Assembly: GCA_027485165.1 (NCBI GenBank) | Contig: JAIXRN010000074.1 | Location: 1-64,000, forward strand | Length of the DNA: 64,000 nt | Direction of reading: 5' to 3' | DNA from: Rubrivivax sp. | GTDB lineage: Bacteria; Pseudomonadota; Gammaproteobacteria; Burkholderiales; Burkholderiaceae_C | Shown: positions 8,642-17,202 of the stretch, piece after piece | How positions within the stretch are numbered: the stretch's first letter is position 1 | Layout of the letters: the number at the start of each line of letters is the position of its first letter | Notes under the pieces: generated by a model | The model's input: only the letters and a program-made list of their open reading frames with translations | The model's database searches: none | Told to the model about the DNA's origin: nothing | Position numbers and translations under genes: made by a program

Positions 8642-10381
8642 TCAGCGCGCGGCCGCAGCGATGGCCTCGACCCCGCTCAACACGCCGTCTTCGATTCCCC
8701 CAGCCGCCGCGCTGCCGCGGGCTGCTTCGCCTACGTTGTCGCCGTCGGCCGGTGCCAACAGCTGGGGGTGGCTGCCGGCGCTGGCCCACTGGGCCTGCAG
8801 CGCTTCACAGCGCGCCTGCAGGTCGACGGCGGCTGGAATCCGGTCGCGGTAACGCGACAAGGTGGCTGCCGCGGCGTGCAGCAGCTTGGCGTTGTGCGTG
8901 GCCTCGGTGCGCAGCAGCAGCTGTTCGACCGCGCGCTGCGGTTCGCCTGCCAGCACCTGGCCCAGGGCAGCCTGGGCCATTTCGCCGATCTCGGCATGGG
9001 CCTGGCGCAGCAGCTGCACGTAAGCGCGCTGGGCCTGTGCGGCTTGCACCAGCACCTCGGTCGCATGGCGGCTGATGCAAAAACGCAGGCCCAGCCGGCG
9101 CACCCAGGCCTCGTCGTCGGCCAGCGGCACGCCTGCAGCGCGCAGCTCGGTCAGCAGGGACAGCAGGTTGGTGGCAGCTTCGATGTCGAAGTCGGCCTGT
9201 CTGGACTCTTCCGCCAGCGCTGCCGCCTGCTGCGCCGTTTCGGGCAGGCGGCCCTGCAGGCACAAGTCCAGCGCCTCGGTCGTGCGGCCGAAACGCTGCA
9301 AGCGGCGACGCCACGCTTCGGCTGGGGCGCCTTCGCCGGCCAGGCTTTGCGCCTGCATGTCGGCCAGGCGGGCGTGGCAGGCGCGCAGGGCTTCGGTCTG
9401 CCGGCTGCGGTAGTGCAGCAGGGCCAGCAGCAGCAAGGTCTGGGGGTCGAACTGGCGGCTGGGCGTGCTCAGCGTGGCGGCACGTTCCAGCGCCGGCTGG
9501 GCGGCGTCCACTTCGCCCGCGTAATAGGCCAGGATGCCGTATTTCTGCGCCCGCTGCACCGAAGCGGGCGTGATCTGGCTGGCCTGCCGGTAGGCCGTCA
9601 GCGCCGCCTGCAGGTTGCCCTGTTCAGCGTGCAGCTTGCCCAGCACGTCATAGGCGTCGACGTAGCGTGGCTCGGTGGCCAGCAGGTTCTCGATCGTCGA
9701 CAGGGCTTCGGGGGCCTGCCCACGCGCGGCCAGGGTGCGCGCAATGCCCAGCCGGGCCCAGGGCACCGCCTTCACGGCCAGCACCGATTCGAACAGCTGC
9801 GACGCCAGGGCCGGCTTGTCCAGCCGCAAGGCCAGTTCCGCACCCATGCGGGCGGCGAAGGTCCAATACGCGCCGCGGCGGCCGTACATCACTTCGCACA
9901 ACTTCAAGGCGTCGGCATAGCGGCCGGCCTCTACAGCGTCGAAAACCTTGGACAGCGCTTCCTTGCGGCGGTAGGCCGCAATCAGGCGGTCTTCCAGGCT
10001 GCCCGGGCTGTAGGGCCGGATGACGAAGCCGTCGACCGCTGATTCCGCCACCTCGGCCACGGTGTTGTAGGACGCATCGGCCGAAATCACCATCACCACG
10101 GTGCGCAGCGACAGCAGCGAGGTGCGGCGAAGTTCCTCGATCAAGTCCTGGCCCGGGGTGCCGTCGGCCAGACGGTGTTCGCACAGGATGATGTCGAAGC
10201 CGAGCTTCTCGATTTCCTTCAGTGCTTCCTGCGCACGCGTGCACTGCACCACCTGCCCCAGGCCCAGCATGCGCAGGTGCGAAGCCAGGATGTTTCGGGT
10301 GGTGATGTGACTGTCGACGATCAGCGCGCGCGTGCGGGTACCGAAGCGCGGTGTGATCGCCAGCGGGTGAGAGATGGCCAA
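8642..10381 (-). CDS. degenerate receiver domain fused to TPR repeats
   Basis: This 579-residue cytoplasmic protein has an N-terminal CheY-like domain (about 18-140) followed by many tetratricopeptide-like helices. The receiver has lost its chemistry: the usual acidic pair reads Asp23-Ser24, the phospho-acceptor position is Glu68 (DIILCEHRL), and the conserved Lys is Arg122 (VIRPY). It therefore probably cannot be phosphorylated and may be locked in one state or serve as a binding surface. The TPR part (for example DAYDVLGKLHAEQGNLQAALTAY, split here at residues about 225-250) suggests protein-protein contacts. The start is a TTG at 10381 and is uncertain; no ATG lies between it and the receiver. 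Its partner is unknown. Confidence 0.8.
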   Translation of the reverse strand: MAISHPLAITPRFGTRTRALIVDSHITTRNILASHLRMLGLGQVVQCTRAQEALKEIEKLGFDIILCEHRLADGTPGQDLIEELRRTSLLSLRTVVMVISADASYNTVAEVAESAVDGFVIRPYSPGSLEDRLIAAYRRKEALSKVFDAVEAGRYADALKLCEVMYGRRGAYWTFAARMGAELALRLDKPALASQLFESVLAVKAVPWARLGIARTLAARGQAPEALSTIENLLATEPRYVDAYDVLGKLHAEQGNLQAALTAYRQASQITPASVQRAQKYGILAYYAGEVDAAQPALERAATLSTPSRQFDPQTLLLLALLHYRSRQTEALRACHARLADMQAQSLAGEGAPAEAWRRRLQRFGRTTEALDLCLQGRLPETAQQAAALAEESRQADFDIEAATNLLSLLTELRAAGVPLADDEAWVRRLGLRFCISRHATEVLVQAAQAQRAYVQLLRQAHAEIGEMAQAALGQVLAGEPQRAVEQLLLRTEATHNAKLLHAAAATLSRYRDRIPAAVDLQARCEALQAQWASAGSHPQLLAPADGDNVGEAARGSAAAGGIEDGVLSGVEAIAAAAR

Positions 10382-10491
10382 GGCTGCGGCAGGCAGAGAT
10401 GCACTGACCGTCTTATCGGCAAGCTGGCGACGGGCTTGAGGCGTACAGCCCTACCAAAGCGCAGACCTGCAAGTGACAGCCGTTCTGCCGT

Positions 10492-11204
10492 TCAGACGCG
10501 CCGGCTGGCGCCGTAGCTGCGGAAGCGTTCGATGACCTCGGCCATTTGCGCACCGCTCAGCAGGATGGGTTCACCGACCGCCAGGGCTTGCAGGTAGATG
10601 CCGCACAGGGCTTCGATTTCCACCGCCACCTTGGCGGCGTGCGCCAGGCTGGTGCCCGCTGCCACCAGGCCATGGTTGGCCATCAGGCAGGCGTTGCGGT
10701 CTGCGAACGCGGCAGCCACGGCTTTCGACAAGGCCTGGGTACCGAACAGGTGGTAGGGTGTGCAGGGCACGCTGTCGCCACCGGCCACGGCCACCATGTA
10801 GTGGAAGGCGGGCAAGCCGCGGCGCAGGCAAGCCAGCGCCGTGGCATGGGGCGAATGCAGGTGCACGACAGCCTGCAGGTCGGCACGGGCGGCATAGATG
10901 GCGCGGTGGAAGGGCCATTCGGTCGAGGGCGCCCAGGCCCCCTGGATGACCTGCCCGTCCAGCCCCATGCGCACCAGGTCGCCAGCCCCCAGCTCGCTGG
11001 CCGGCATGCCCGTGGGGGTGACCCAGAAGCTGGCCATGGCACCGCCTTCTGCGGTGGCGTCTGCGCTGCCGTTGGTGATGCCGTTCGTGCTGGCGCGCAC
11101 GCTCAGGTTGCCGGTGCTGCCACGGTTCAGACCCTGCGCATCCAGCTGCCGGGCAGTGGCCACCAGGGCTTCCCGCAAGGCCAAGTCGTGGTCGGCGGCT
11201 GGGG

Positions 11205-11208
<4 letters not shown>
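10492..11208 (-). CDS. ald2: class II aldolase of the fuculose-phosphate aldolase / Ald2 type
   Basis: This 238-residue zinc-dependent aldolase most resembles L-fuculose-1-phosphate aldolase: LNRGSTGNLSVR, the catalytic-Glu segment STEWPFH, metal ligands in HLHSPHATALA, the HYMVAVAGGDSVPC stretch, and NHGLVAAG. It lacks the look of MtnB dehydratases. Because it follows mtnP and mtnA, it most likely cleaves 5-methylthioribulose-1-phosphate (and 5-deoxyribulose-1-phosphate) to DHAP and an aldehyde, the last step of the DHAP shunt. That assignment is inferred from context. An extra loop of about 20 residues rich in Thr, Asn, Gly and Ala follows NLSVR. Its start overlaps the mtnA stop by 4 nt. 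Confidence 0.8.
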
Positions 11209-12335
<1,127 letters not shown>

Positions 12336-12373
12336 GCGCCGGGCCTCGTCAGGCCGTGCTGCATCGCCATGGC

Positions 12374-13261
12374 TCAAGCCGCCGGCCCCAGCACGCGCGC
12401 GGCCACGCTGCGCAGGCGCTGCACCACAGCCGGGTCGCGCGCCTCAGGCGCGGTGATGAGCGCGTGCTGCAGTGCCGTGCGGCAGGCGCACGCGGGGCCC
12501 TGTGGGTCGGCCGTGATCTGCCCGGCCAGCCCGGCCACCAGCGTACGCGCCGCGCAGGCATTGGCCAGCAGCACCTGAATGATCGCGTCCACCGTCACGG
12601 CGTCGTGTGCCGGGTGCCAGCAGTCGAAGTCGGTCACCATGCCCACGCTGGCGTAGCAGAGCTCGGCTTCACGGGCCAGCTTGGCTTCGGGCATGTTCGT
12701 CATGCCGATGACGCTGCAGTTCCAGCTGCGATAGAGATCGCTTTCCGCCCGGGTGCTGAACTGCGGGCCTTCGATCGTGAGGTAGCAGCCGCCGCGCACA
12801 TGGGGCACACCCTGCTGCTGCAGCGCGCCAGCGACGTGGCTGCCCAGCCGGCTGCACACCGGGTCGGCCATCGACACATGCGCCACCAGCCCGGTGCCGA
12901 AGAAGCTCTTGGCGCGGGCATGGGTGCGGTCGATGAACTGGTCCACGACCACGAAGGTACCCGGCGGCAGGTCGGCGCGCAGGCCGCCCACGGCCGACAG
13001 CGACAGCACGTCGGTGGCGCCCAATATCTTCAGCGCGGCCATGTTGGCGCGGTAGTTCACTTCCGAAGGCGGGATGCGATGGCCGCGGCCGTGGCGCGGC
13101 AGGAAGGCCAGTTCCGCGTCGCCTAGACGACCACGGAAGACCTGATCCGAGGGCGCGCCCCACGGCGTGTCGACGGTTTCCCAGCGCGTGTCGACCAGGC
13201 CAGGCAGGTCGTACAGGCCGCTGCCACCCAGGATGGCGAGCAAGGGTGTGCGGGGCGTCAT
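12374..13261 (-). CDS. mtnP: S-methyl-5'-thioadenosine phosphorylase
   Basis: MtnP phosphorolyses methylthioadenosine, a by-product of polyamine and other SAM-dependent reactions, to adenine and 5-methylthioribose-1-phosphate. At 295 residues it is of normal size. Signatures: LAILGGSGLYDLPGL at the N-terminus, the phosphate-binding FLPRHGRGHRIPPSEVNYRAN region (split here at residues about 53-72), SAVGGLR, TIEGPQFSTRAES and GMTNMPEAKLARE. In this organism class it can also act on 5'-deoxyadenosine. The start overlaps the dusA stop by 4 nt and the stop runs into mtnA, so it is the second gene of dusA-mtnP-mtnA-aldolase. Confidence 0.95.
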   Translation of the reverse strand: MTPRTPLLAILGGSGLYDLPGLVDTRWETVDTPWGAPSDQVFRGRLGDAELAFLPRHGRGHRIPPSEVNYRANMAALKILGATDVLSLSAVGGLRADLPPGTFVVVDQFIDRTHARAKSFFGTGLVAHVSMADPVCSRLGSHVAGALQQQGVPHVRGGCYLTIEGPQFSTRAESDLYRSWNCSVIGMTNMPEAKLAREAELCYASVGMVTDFDCWHPAHDAVTVDAIIQVLLANACAARTLVAGLAGQITADPQGPACACRTALQHALITAPEARDPAVVQRLRSVAARVLGPAA

Positions 13262-14322
13262 GAGCTCGGCTCCAGTTGTGCAGGTTGCGGGAGGGTGGGC
13301 GAAGCCGGTGCCAGGCCCTGCCCCGCCAGCCGCGCCGCTGTGGCCTGGCGCGCCACTTCAGTGGCCGGCAGTAGCTTCAGGCGGCGGTCAGACCACACCT
13401 GCCGCCAGCGCCGGGCGCCTGGCGTGCCGTTCCACAGGCCCAGCATGTGGCGCGCCGCTGGCGCCCAGGGCTGGCCCTGGGCCTGCAGGCGCGACAGGTA
13501 GGCCAGCATGCCGTCTTCCAGCGCTTCGCGCGTGGCCACAGGTGCTGCAGCGCCGAAAAAGCGGCGGTCCCAGTCGGCCATGGCCCAGGGCTCGTGGTAC
13601 GCATGGCGGCCGACCATCACGCCGTCGATATCGCCCAGGTGCGCTTCGATCTGCTCGTCGCTGTTCACGCCACCATTGAGTACAAAGCTGAGGGCCGGGA
13701 AGTCGGCCTTCAGGCGCGCCACGAAGCCGTAGCGCAGCGGCGGCAGTTCGCGGTTTTCCTTCGGGCTCAGCCCTTCCAGCCAGGCGCTGCGGGCATGCAC
13801 GATGAAGACGCTGCAGCCTCCGCGCTGCGCCACGGTGCCGACGAAGTCGCACACGAAGTCGTAGCTGTCCTGTCGGTCAACCCCGATGCGGTGCTTCACC
13901 GTCACGGGCAGGCTGCAGGCCTCGCGCATCGCGGCCACGCCGTCGCCCACCAGGCCCGCTTCACTCATCAGGCAGGCGCCGAAGGCACCACGCTGCACGC
14001 GCGGGCTGGGACAGCCACAGTTCAGGTTGACCTCGTCATAACCCCATTCCTGCGCCAGGCGGGCGCAAGCTGCCAGGTCGGCGGGTTCGCTGCCGCCCAG
14101 TTGCAGCGCCACCGGGTGTTCTTCGACATTGAAGTCCAGGTGCCGCGGCACGTCGCCATGCAGCAGCGCTCCGGTGGTCACCATCTCGGTGTAAAGACGC
14201 GTGTGGCACGTGATGAGGCGATGGAAGTAGCGGCAGTGCCGGTCCGTCCAGTCCATCATGGGGGCGACGGACAGGCGCCAGGGGTTATGGCCGGGCTGGG
14301 CGGGCTGGGCGGGCGTTGGCAC
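13258..14322 (-). CDS. dusA: tRNA-dihydrouridine(20/20a) synthase
   Basis: This flavoenzyme reduces uridine 20/20a in the D-loop of tRNAs with NADPH. The DusA subgroup is recognised by APMMDWTDRHCRYFHR near the N-terminus, NLNCGCPSPRVQRGAFGACLM with the catalytic Cys, the KHRIGVD segment and LNGGV. The 354-residue length is typical. The start is a GTG at 14322, chosen as the only reasonable start before the FMN-binding segment. It is the first gene of a four-gene unit with the methylthioadenosine salvage genes, whose coding regions overlap by 4 nt; no functional link between the two activities is obvious. Confidence 0.93.
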   Translation of the reverse strand: MPTPAQPAQPGHNPWRLSVAPMMDWTDRHCRYFHRLITCHTRLYTEMVTTGALLHGDVPRHLDFNVEEHPVALQLGGSEPADLAACARLAQEWGYDEVNLNCGCPSPRVQRGAFGACLMSEAGLVGDGVAAMREACSLPVTVKHRIGVDRQDSYDFVCDFVGTVAQRGGCSVFIVHARSAWLEGLSPKENRELPPLRYGFVARLKADFPALSFVLNGGVNSDEQIEAHLGDIDGVMVGRHAYHEPWAMADWDRRFFGAAAPVATREALEDGMLAYLSRLQAQGQPWAPAARHMLGLWNGTPGARRWRQVWSDRRLKLLPATEVARQATAARLAGQGLAPASPTLPQPAQLEPSS

Positions 14323-14516
14323 GGGTGGGAGCTTAGACGACGGCCGAATGGGCTCTGCTGGAGGCCAGATGTCGGTGGCGTATCTTGGAAGAGCTTTGCA
14401 TCGTAGTGGATGGACGCCGTGGCCCCTGGCCAGCCCCGGCCCCTACTCGTCAGGTCGCCCAGCCGGGTGCCCGAAACCCGCGCCAGAACGCGCATGCCAG
14501 CAGAACAGGGCCCAGG

Positions 14517-15191
14517 TCAGGCCGCACGCGGCGGCGTCTGCAAAGTCTGCTGAAGGCTGGCCACCAACGCCGCACCCGCCACGTCGGCATGGTGCAGCGA
14601 CAAGCGCACAGCAGCGGCCGCATCGCCGGCCTGAATGGCGGCGCGGATGGCTTCGTGTTCGTCCCAGATGCCTGTGCGGCTGCTGCTCTTCAGCAACACG
14701 GCGCCCATCACGCGGCGCAGGTGGATCCAGTGCAGCAGTGCACTGTCGATGATGTACGGGTTGCCCGACGCTTCGTAGATGGCGCGGTGAAACGCCGTAT
14801 CGGCTTCGATCATGGCGCCCACGTCGGTGCCGGCCGCGGCAGCCCGACCGGCCGTGATCAGCGCCACCGGTATCGCGGCCTGGCGTTCGGCTGCCAGCCG
14901 CGCGGCCAGCGCGTCCAGCGCAGCGCGCACCTGGTAGAGCTGGCCCACGCGTGCAGGGTCGAGCGGCACCACGCGCAAGCCGCGGCCGGGGGCGTCTTCC
15001 AGCAGGCCGTCTTTTTTCAGCAGGCGCAGGGCCTGCAGCACGGGCGAGCGCGACACATTCAGCTGCTCGGCCAGTTCTTCCTGCGTCACGCGTGCGCCGG
15101 GCGCCAGCGTGCCGTCGCTGATGGCGTCCAGCAGCCTGCGGTACACCTCGTCCACGTAATCGGTGCGCGCCGGTACCTTCGAAAGCGTCAT
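14517..15191 (-). CDS. GntR family regulator, FCD subfamily
   Basis: This 224-residue DNA-binding regulator has a winged helix-turn-helix at about residues 12-75 (GARVTQEELAEQLNVSRSP, then ALRLLKKDGLLE) and a C-terminal all-helical FCD ligand domain with the metal-binding type residues Asp and His (DTAFHRAIYEASGN, and HEAIRAAIQAGD). FCD regulators usually repress catabolic operons until an organic acid binds. It is the last gene of the Rieske oxygenase operon, so it likely regulates that operon and itself. The ATG at 15191 has GGAAGG about nine bases upstream; longer in-frame readings run into the aldolase gene. Confidence 0.93.
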   Translation of the reverse strand: MTLSKVPARTDYVDEVYRRLLDAISDGTLAPGARVTQEELAEQLNVSRSPVLQALRLLKKDGLLEDAPGRGLRVVPLDPARVGQLYQVRAALDALAARLAAERQAAIPVALITAGRAAAAGTDVGAMIEADTAFHRAIYEASGNPYIIDSALLHWIHLRRVMGAVLLKSSSRTGIWDEHEAIRAAIQAGDAAAAVRLSLHHADVAGAALVASLQQTLQTPPRAA

Positions 15192-15247
15192 GTGAGGTGG
15201 CCTTCCATGCCTTAAACCAAGCTTCCCGCCGCGGAACCGGCTTTGCC

Positions 15248-15281
15248 GGGCCGCTGGCGGACGGCCCCCTTGGGGGGTAGC
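15248..15281 (-). other. GC-rich hairpins between the aldolase and GntR genes
   Basis: The 112-nt gap holds an inverted repeat with arms GGGCCG/CGGCCC (loop of eight) followed by a CCCCCTTGGGGGG block and a short repeated AGCGAGC motif (to about 15296). It could reduce read-through into the regulator gene. C/G-rich blocks of this kind recur in Burkholderiales intergenic DNA; the function is unknown. Confidence 0.35.
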
Positions 15282-15303
15282 GAGCGCCAGCGAGCTTGGG
15301 GGC

Positions 15304-16116
15304 TCAATTGAACATGTCGAGCTGGGTGGCGGCCAGGTGTTCGTAGATGGGTTGGAAGTGCAGCCAGCCGATGTATTCCGACCCGACGTGTTCGCGGCTG
15401 TAGCGGGCCTTGTCGGGCGGCACCTGCACGGGCTTGTGGCCACTGGCCTCGACGATGAGCTGCTGCTTGCAGCAGCGTTCCAGCGCAATGAACCAGAAGG
15501 CCGCGGCTTCTATGCTGTGGCGGCTGGCCGTCAACAGGCCATGGTTCTGGTGGATGGCAGCCTTCACGCCCTTGAACCAGTCGCACACCGCCAGGCCGGC
15601 TTTTTCTTCCACGGCCACCTGGCCGGCTTCGTCCTGGATGACGACGTGGTCCTCGAAGAAGGCCGCAGCGTCCTGCGAAATCGGCTCCAACGGCCGGCCC
15701 AGGGCCGCAAAAGCGGTGCCGTAGACGGTGTGCGCATGACACATGGCCAGGATGTCCGGGTGCGCCTCGTGCACGGCGGCGTGCAGCACGAAACCGGCAC
15801 GGTTGATGGCGTGGCGGCCTTCCACGACACGGCCCTTGTGGTCAGCCAGGATCAGGTTCGACACCTTGACCTGCGCGAAGTGCACGCACATCGGGTTGGT
15901 CCAGTAGAGCTCGGGCCGTTCGGGGTCGCGGATGGTCAGGTGGCCGGCGAAGCCGTAGTCGAAGCCCTGCAGCGCAAAGGCTCGGCAGGCCGCCACCAGG
16001 CGCTGCTTGAGGTACAGGCGTTCGCTGGCGAAGTCCGCAAAGCTGGGCGCTTCCGGGTAGACCAGACCGGGCTGGGTGGGTTCATAGATCGAACGCTTCT
16101 TCACGGTATCGAGCAT
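15304..16116 (-). CDS. class II aldolase/adducin family protein, possible decarboxylase
   Basis: This 270-residue cytoplasmic enzyme has the class II aldolase fold. Metal ligands are visible in AMCHAHTVYG (HAH) and the later IHQNHGLLT, and the phosphate-loop region reads GFDYGFAGHLTIRDP, where a small substrate would bind. Members of this family include aldolases and also aromatic acid decarboxylases such as 3,4-dihydroxyphthalate decarboxylase. Placed between a Rieske oxygenase/reductase pair and a GntR regulator, a decarboxylating or C-C cleaving step in catabolism of an aromatic or related acid is plausible, but the substrate is not evident. It starts 21 nt after the reductase stop. Confidence 0.85.
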   Translation of the reverse strand: MLDTVKKRSIYEPTQPGLVYPEAPSFADFASERLYLKQRLVAACRAFALQGFDYGFAGHLTIRDPERPELYWTNPMCVHFAQVKVSNLILADHKGRVVEGRHAINRAGFVLHAAVHEAHPDILAMCHAHTVYGTAFAALGRPLEPISQDAAAFFEDHVVIQDEAGQVAVEEKAGLAVCDWFKGVKAAIHQNHGLLTASRHSIEAAAFWFIALERCCKQQLIVEASGHKPVQVPPDKARYSREHVGSEYIGWLHFQPIYEHLAATQLDMFN

Positions 16117-16137
16117 GGTGATTCCTTCGGCAGGGGT

Positions 16138-17202
16138 TCAGAGGTCGAGCACGAGCAGCGGGCTGCGGCAGCGCGAGACGCAGACCGTCAGGCAGTGCTG
16201 CTTTTCTTCGTCGCTCAGGATGTAGTCCTGGTGGTCCACAGCACCTTCCAGGTAGCCGGTCTTGCAGGCCCCGCACAGGCCCGACAGGCAGGATGTGGGC
16301 ACGCGCAGGCCGGCCAGTTCGATGGCGCGCACGATGGTCTGTTCGGGCGGCACCTGCAGGCGCAGGCCCTGGCGGGACAGCAGCACTTCGAAGCTGCCCT
16401 CGGGCAGGGCCGCCGGGCGGGGTGCGGGCGCGGTGAAGTGTTCGCAGTGCACCTGGGCCGGCGCCCAGTGGCGGCTGGCGCTGGCGCAGGCCTGCATGAA
16501 GCCAGCCGGGCCGCAGTAGTAAACGTGGGTGCCGGCGGCTGCCAGGCCGGGGCCGGACAGCAGTGCGGCGATGTCCAGGCCCCGCCCGGGCTGGCCTTGG
16601 TCGAAGTGCAGGTGCAGGCGGCCTGGCGGCACGATGCGGCGCAGTTCTTCGACAAACGCAGCATGCCGCGGCGTGCGGGCGCTGTAGTGCAAGTCGAAGT
16701 CAGCGCCCTGCGCCGCCAGTTCATGCGCCATCGCCTTCAGCGGCGTGATGCCGATGCCACCGGCCAGCAGCAGGCTGTGCGGTGCTGCTGGCGCCAGGGC
16801 GAAGGCGTTGCGCGGCGCGCTGACGGTGATCACGTCGCCCACGCGCAGTTGTTCGTGCATGGCGCGCGACCCACCCCGGCCCGCGGTTTCGCGCAGCACA
16901 CCCAGCGTCCAGTGGGTACGGTCGCGCGGGTTGCCGGCCAGCGAATACGGTCGCACCAGGCCGCCGGGCAGGTGCACGTCCACGTGCGCGCCGGCAGCAG
17001 CGGGCGGCAGGGCTTCGCTGTCGGGGCTGTGCAGTTCGAAGGCGTGGATGCGTTCGGCCAACAGCCGGATGGCGCGCACCTGCAGGCGCAGGGTGTCGGG
17101 CATGGCGCGGGTGCTGGTGCTGGTGGGGGTGCTGGTGCTGGTTGGGGTGCTGTTGCTGGTGGCGCCAGCCAGCGGGTGTTGCACTTCGGCGAGCACAGGC
17201 AT
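16138..17202 (-). CDS. ferredoxin-NAD(P)H reductase of the phthalate dioxygenase reductase type
   Basis: This flavoprotein passes electrons from NAD(P)H to the Rieske oxygenase encoded just upstream. Domain order: FMN/FAD-binding barrel (RPYSLAG flavin motif), nucleotide-binding domain (LLAGGIGITPLKAMA, then YYCGPAGFM), and a C-terminal plant-type 2Fe-2S domain with C-x4-C-x2-C (CLSGLCGAC) and a distal Cys. That order is the phthalate dioxygenase reductase/VanB arrangement. The start at 17202 shares a base with the oxygenase stop (TGATG); it adds a 33-residue leader rich in Ser, Thr and Pro made by an 18-bp tandem repeat. A second start, ATG at 17103, would begin right at the flavin domain. 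Confidence 0.92.
   Translation of the reverse strand: MPVLAEVQHPLAGATSNSTPTSTSTPTSTSTRAMPDTLRLQVRAIRLLAERIHAFELHSPDSEALPPAAAGAHVDVHLPGGLVRPYSLAGNPRDRTHWTLGVLRETAGRGGSRAMHEQLRVGDVITVSAPRNAFALAPAAPHSLLLAGGIGITPLKAMAHELAAQGADFDLHYSARTPRHAAFVEELRRIVPPGRLHLHFDQGQPGRGLDIAALLSGPGLAAAGTHVYYCGPAGFMQACASASRHWAPAQVHCEHFTAPAPRPAALPEGSFEVLLSRQGLRLQVPPEQTIVRAIELAGLRVPTSCLSGLCGACKTGYLEGAVDHQDYILSDEEKQHCLTVCVSRCRSPLLVLDL
17111..17164. repeat. three imperfect 18-bp tandem repeats
   Basis: Three consecutive 18-bp units (17111-17128, 17129-17146, 17147-17164) differ at a few positions. On the minus strand they encode three six-residue units of the type PTSTST, within the N-terminal leader of the reductase. The unit length is a multiple of three, so copy-number change would keep the frame. 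Confidence 0.9.
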
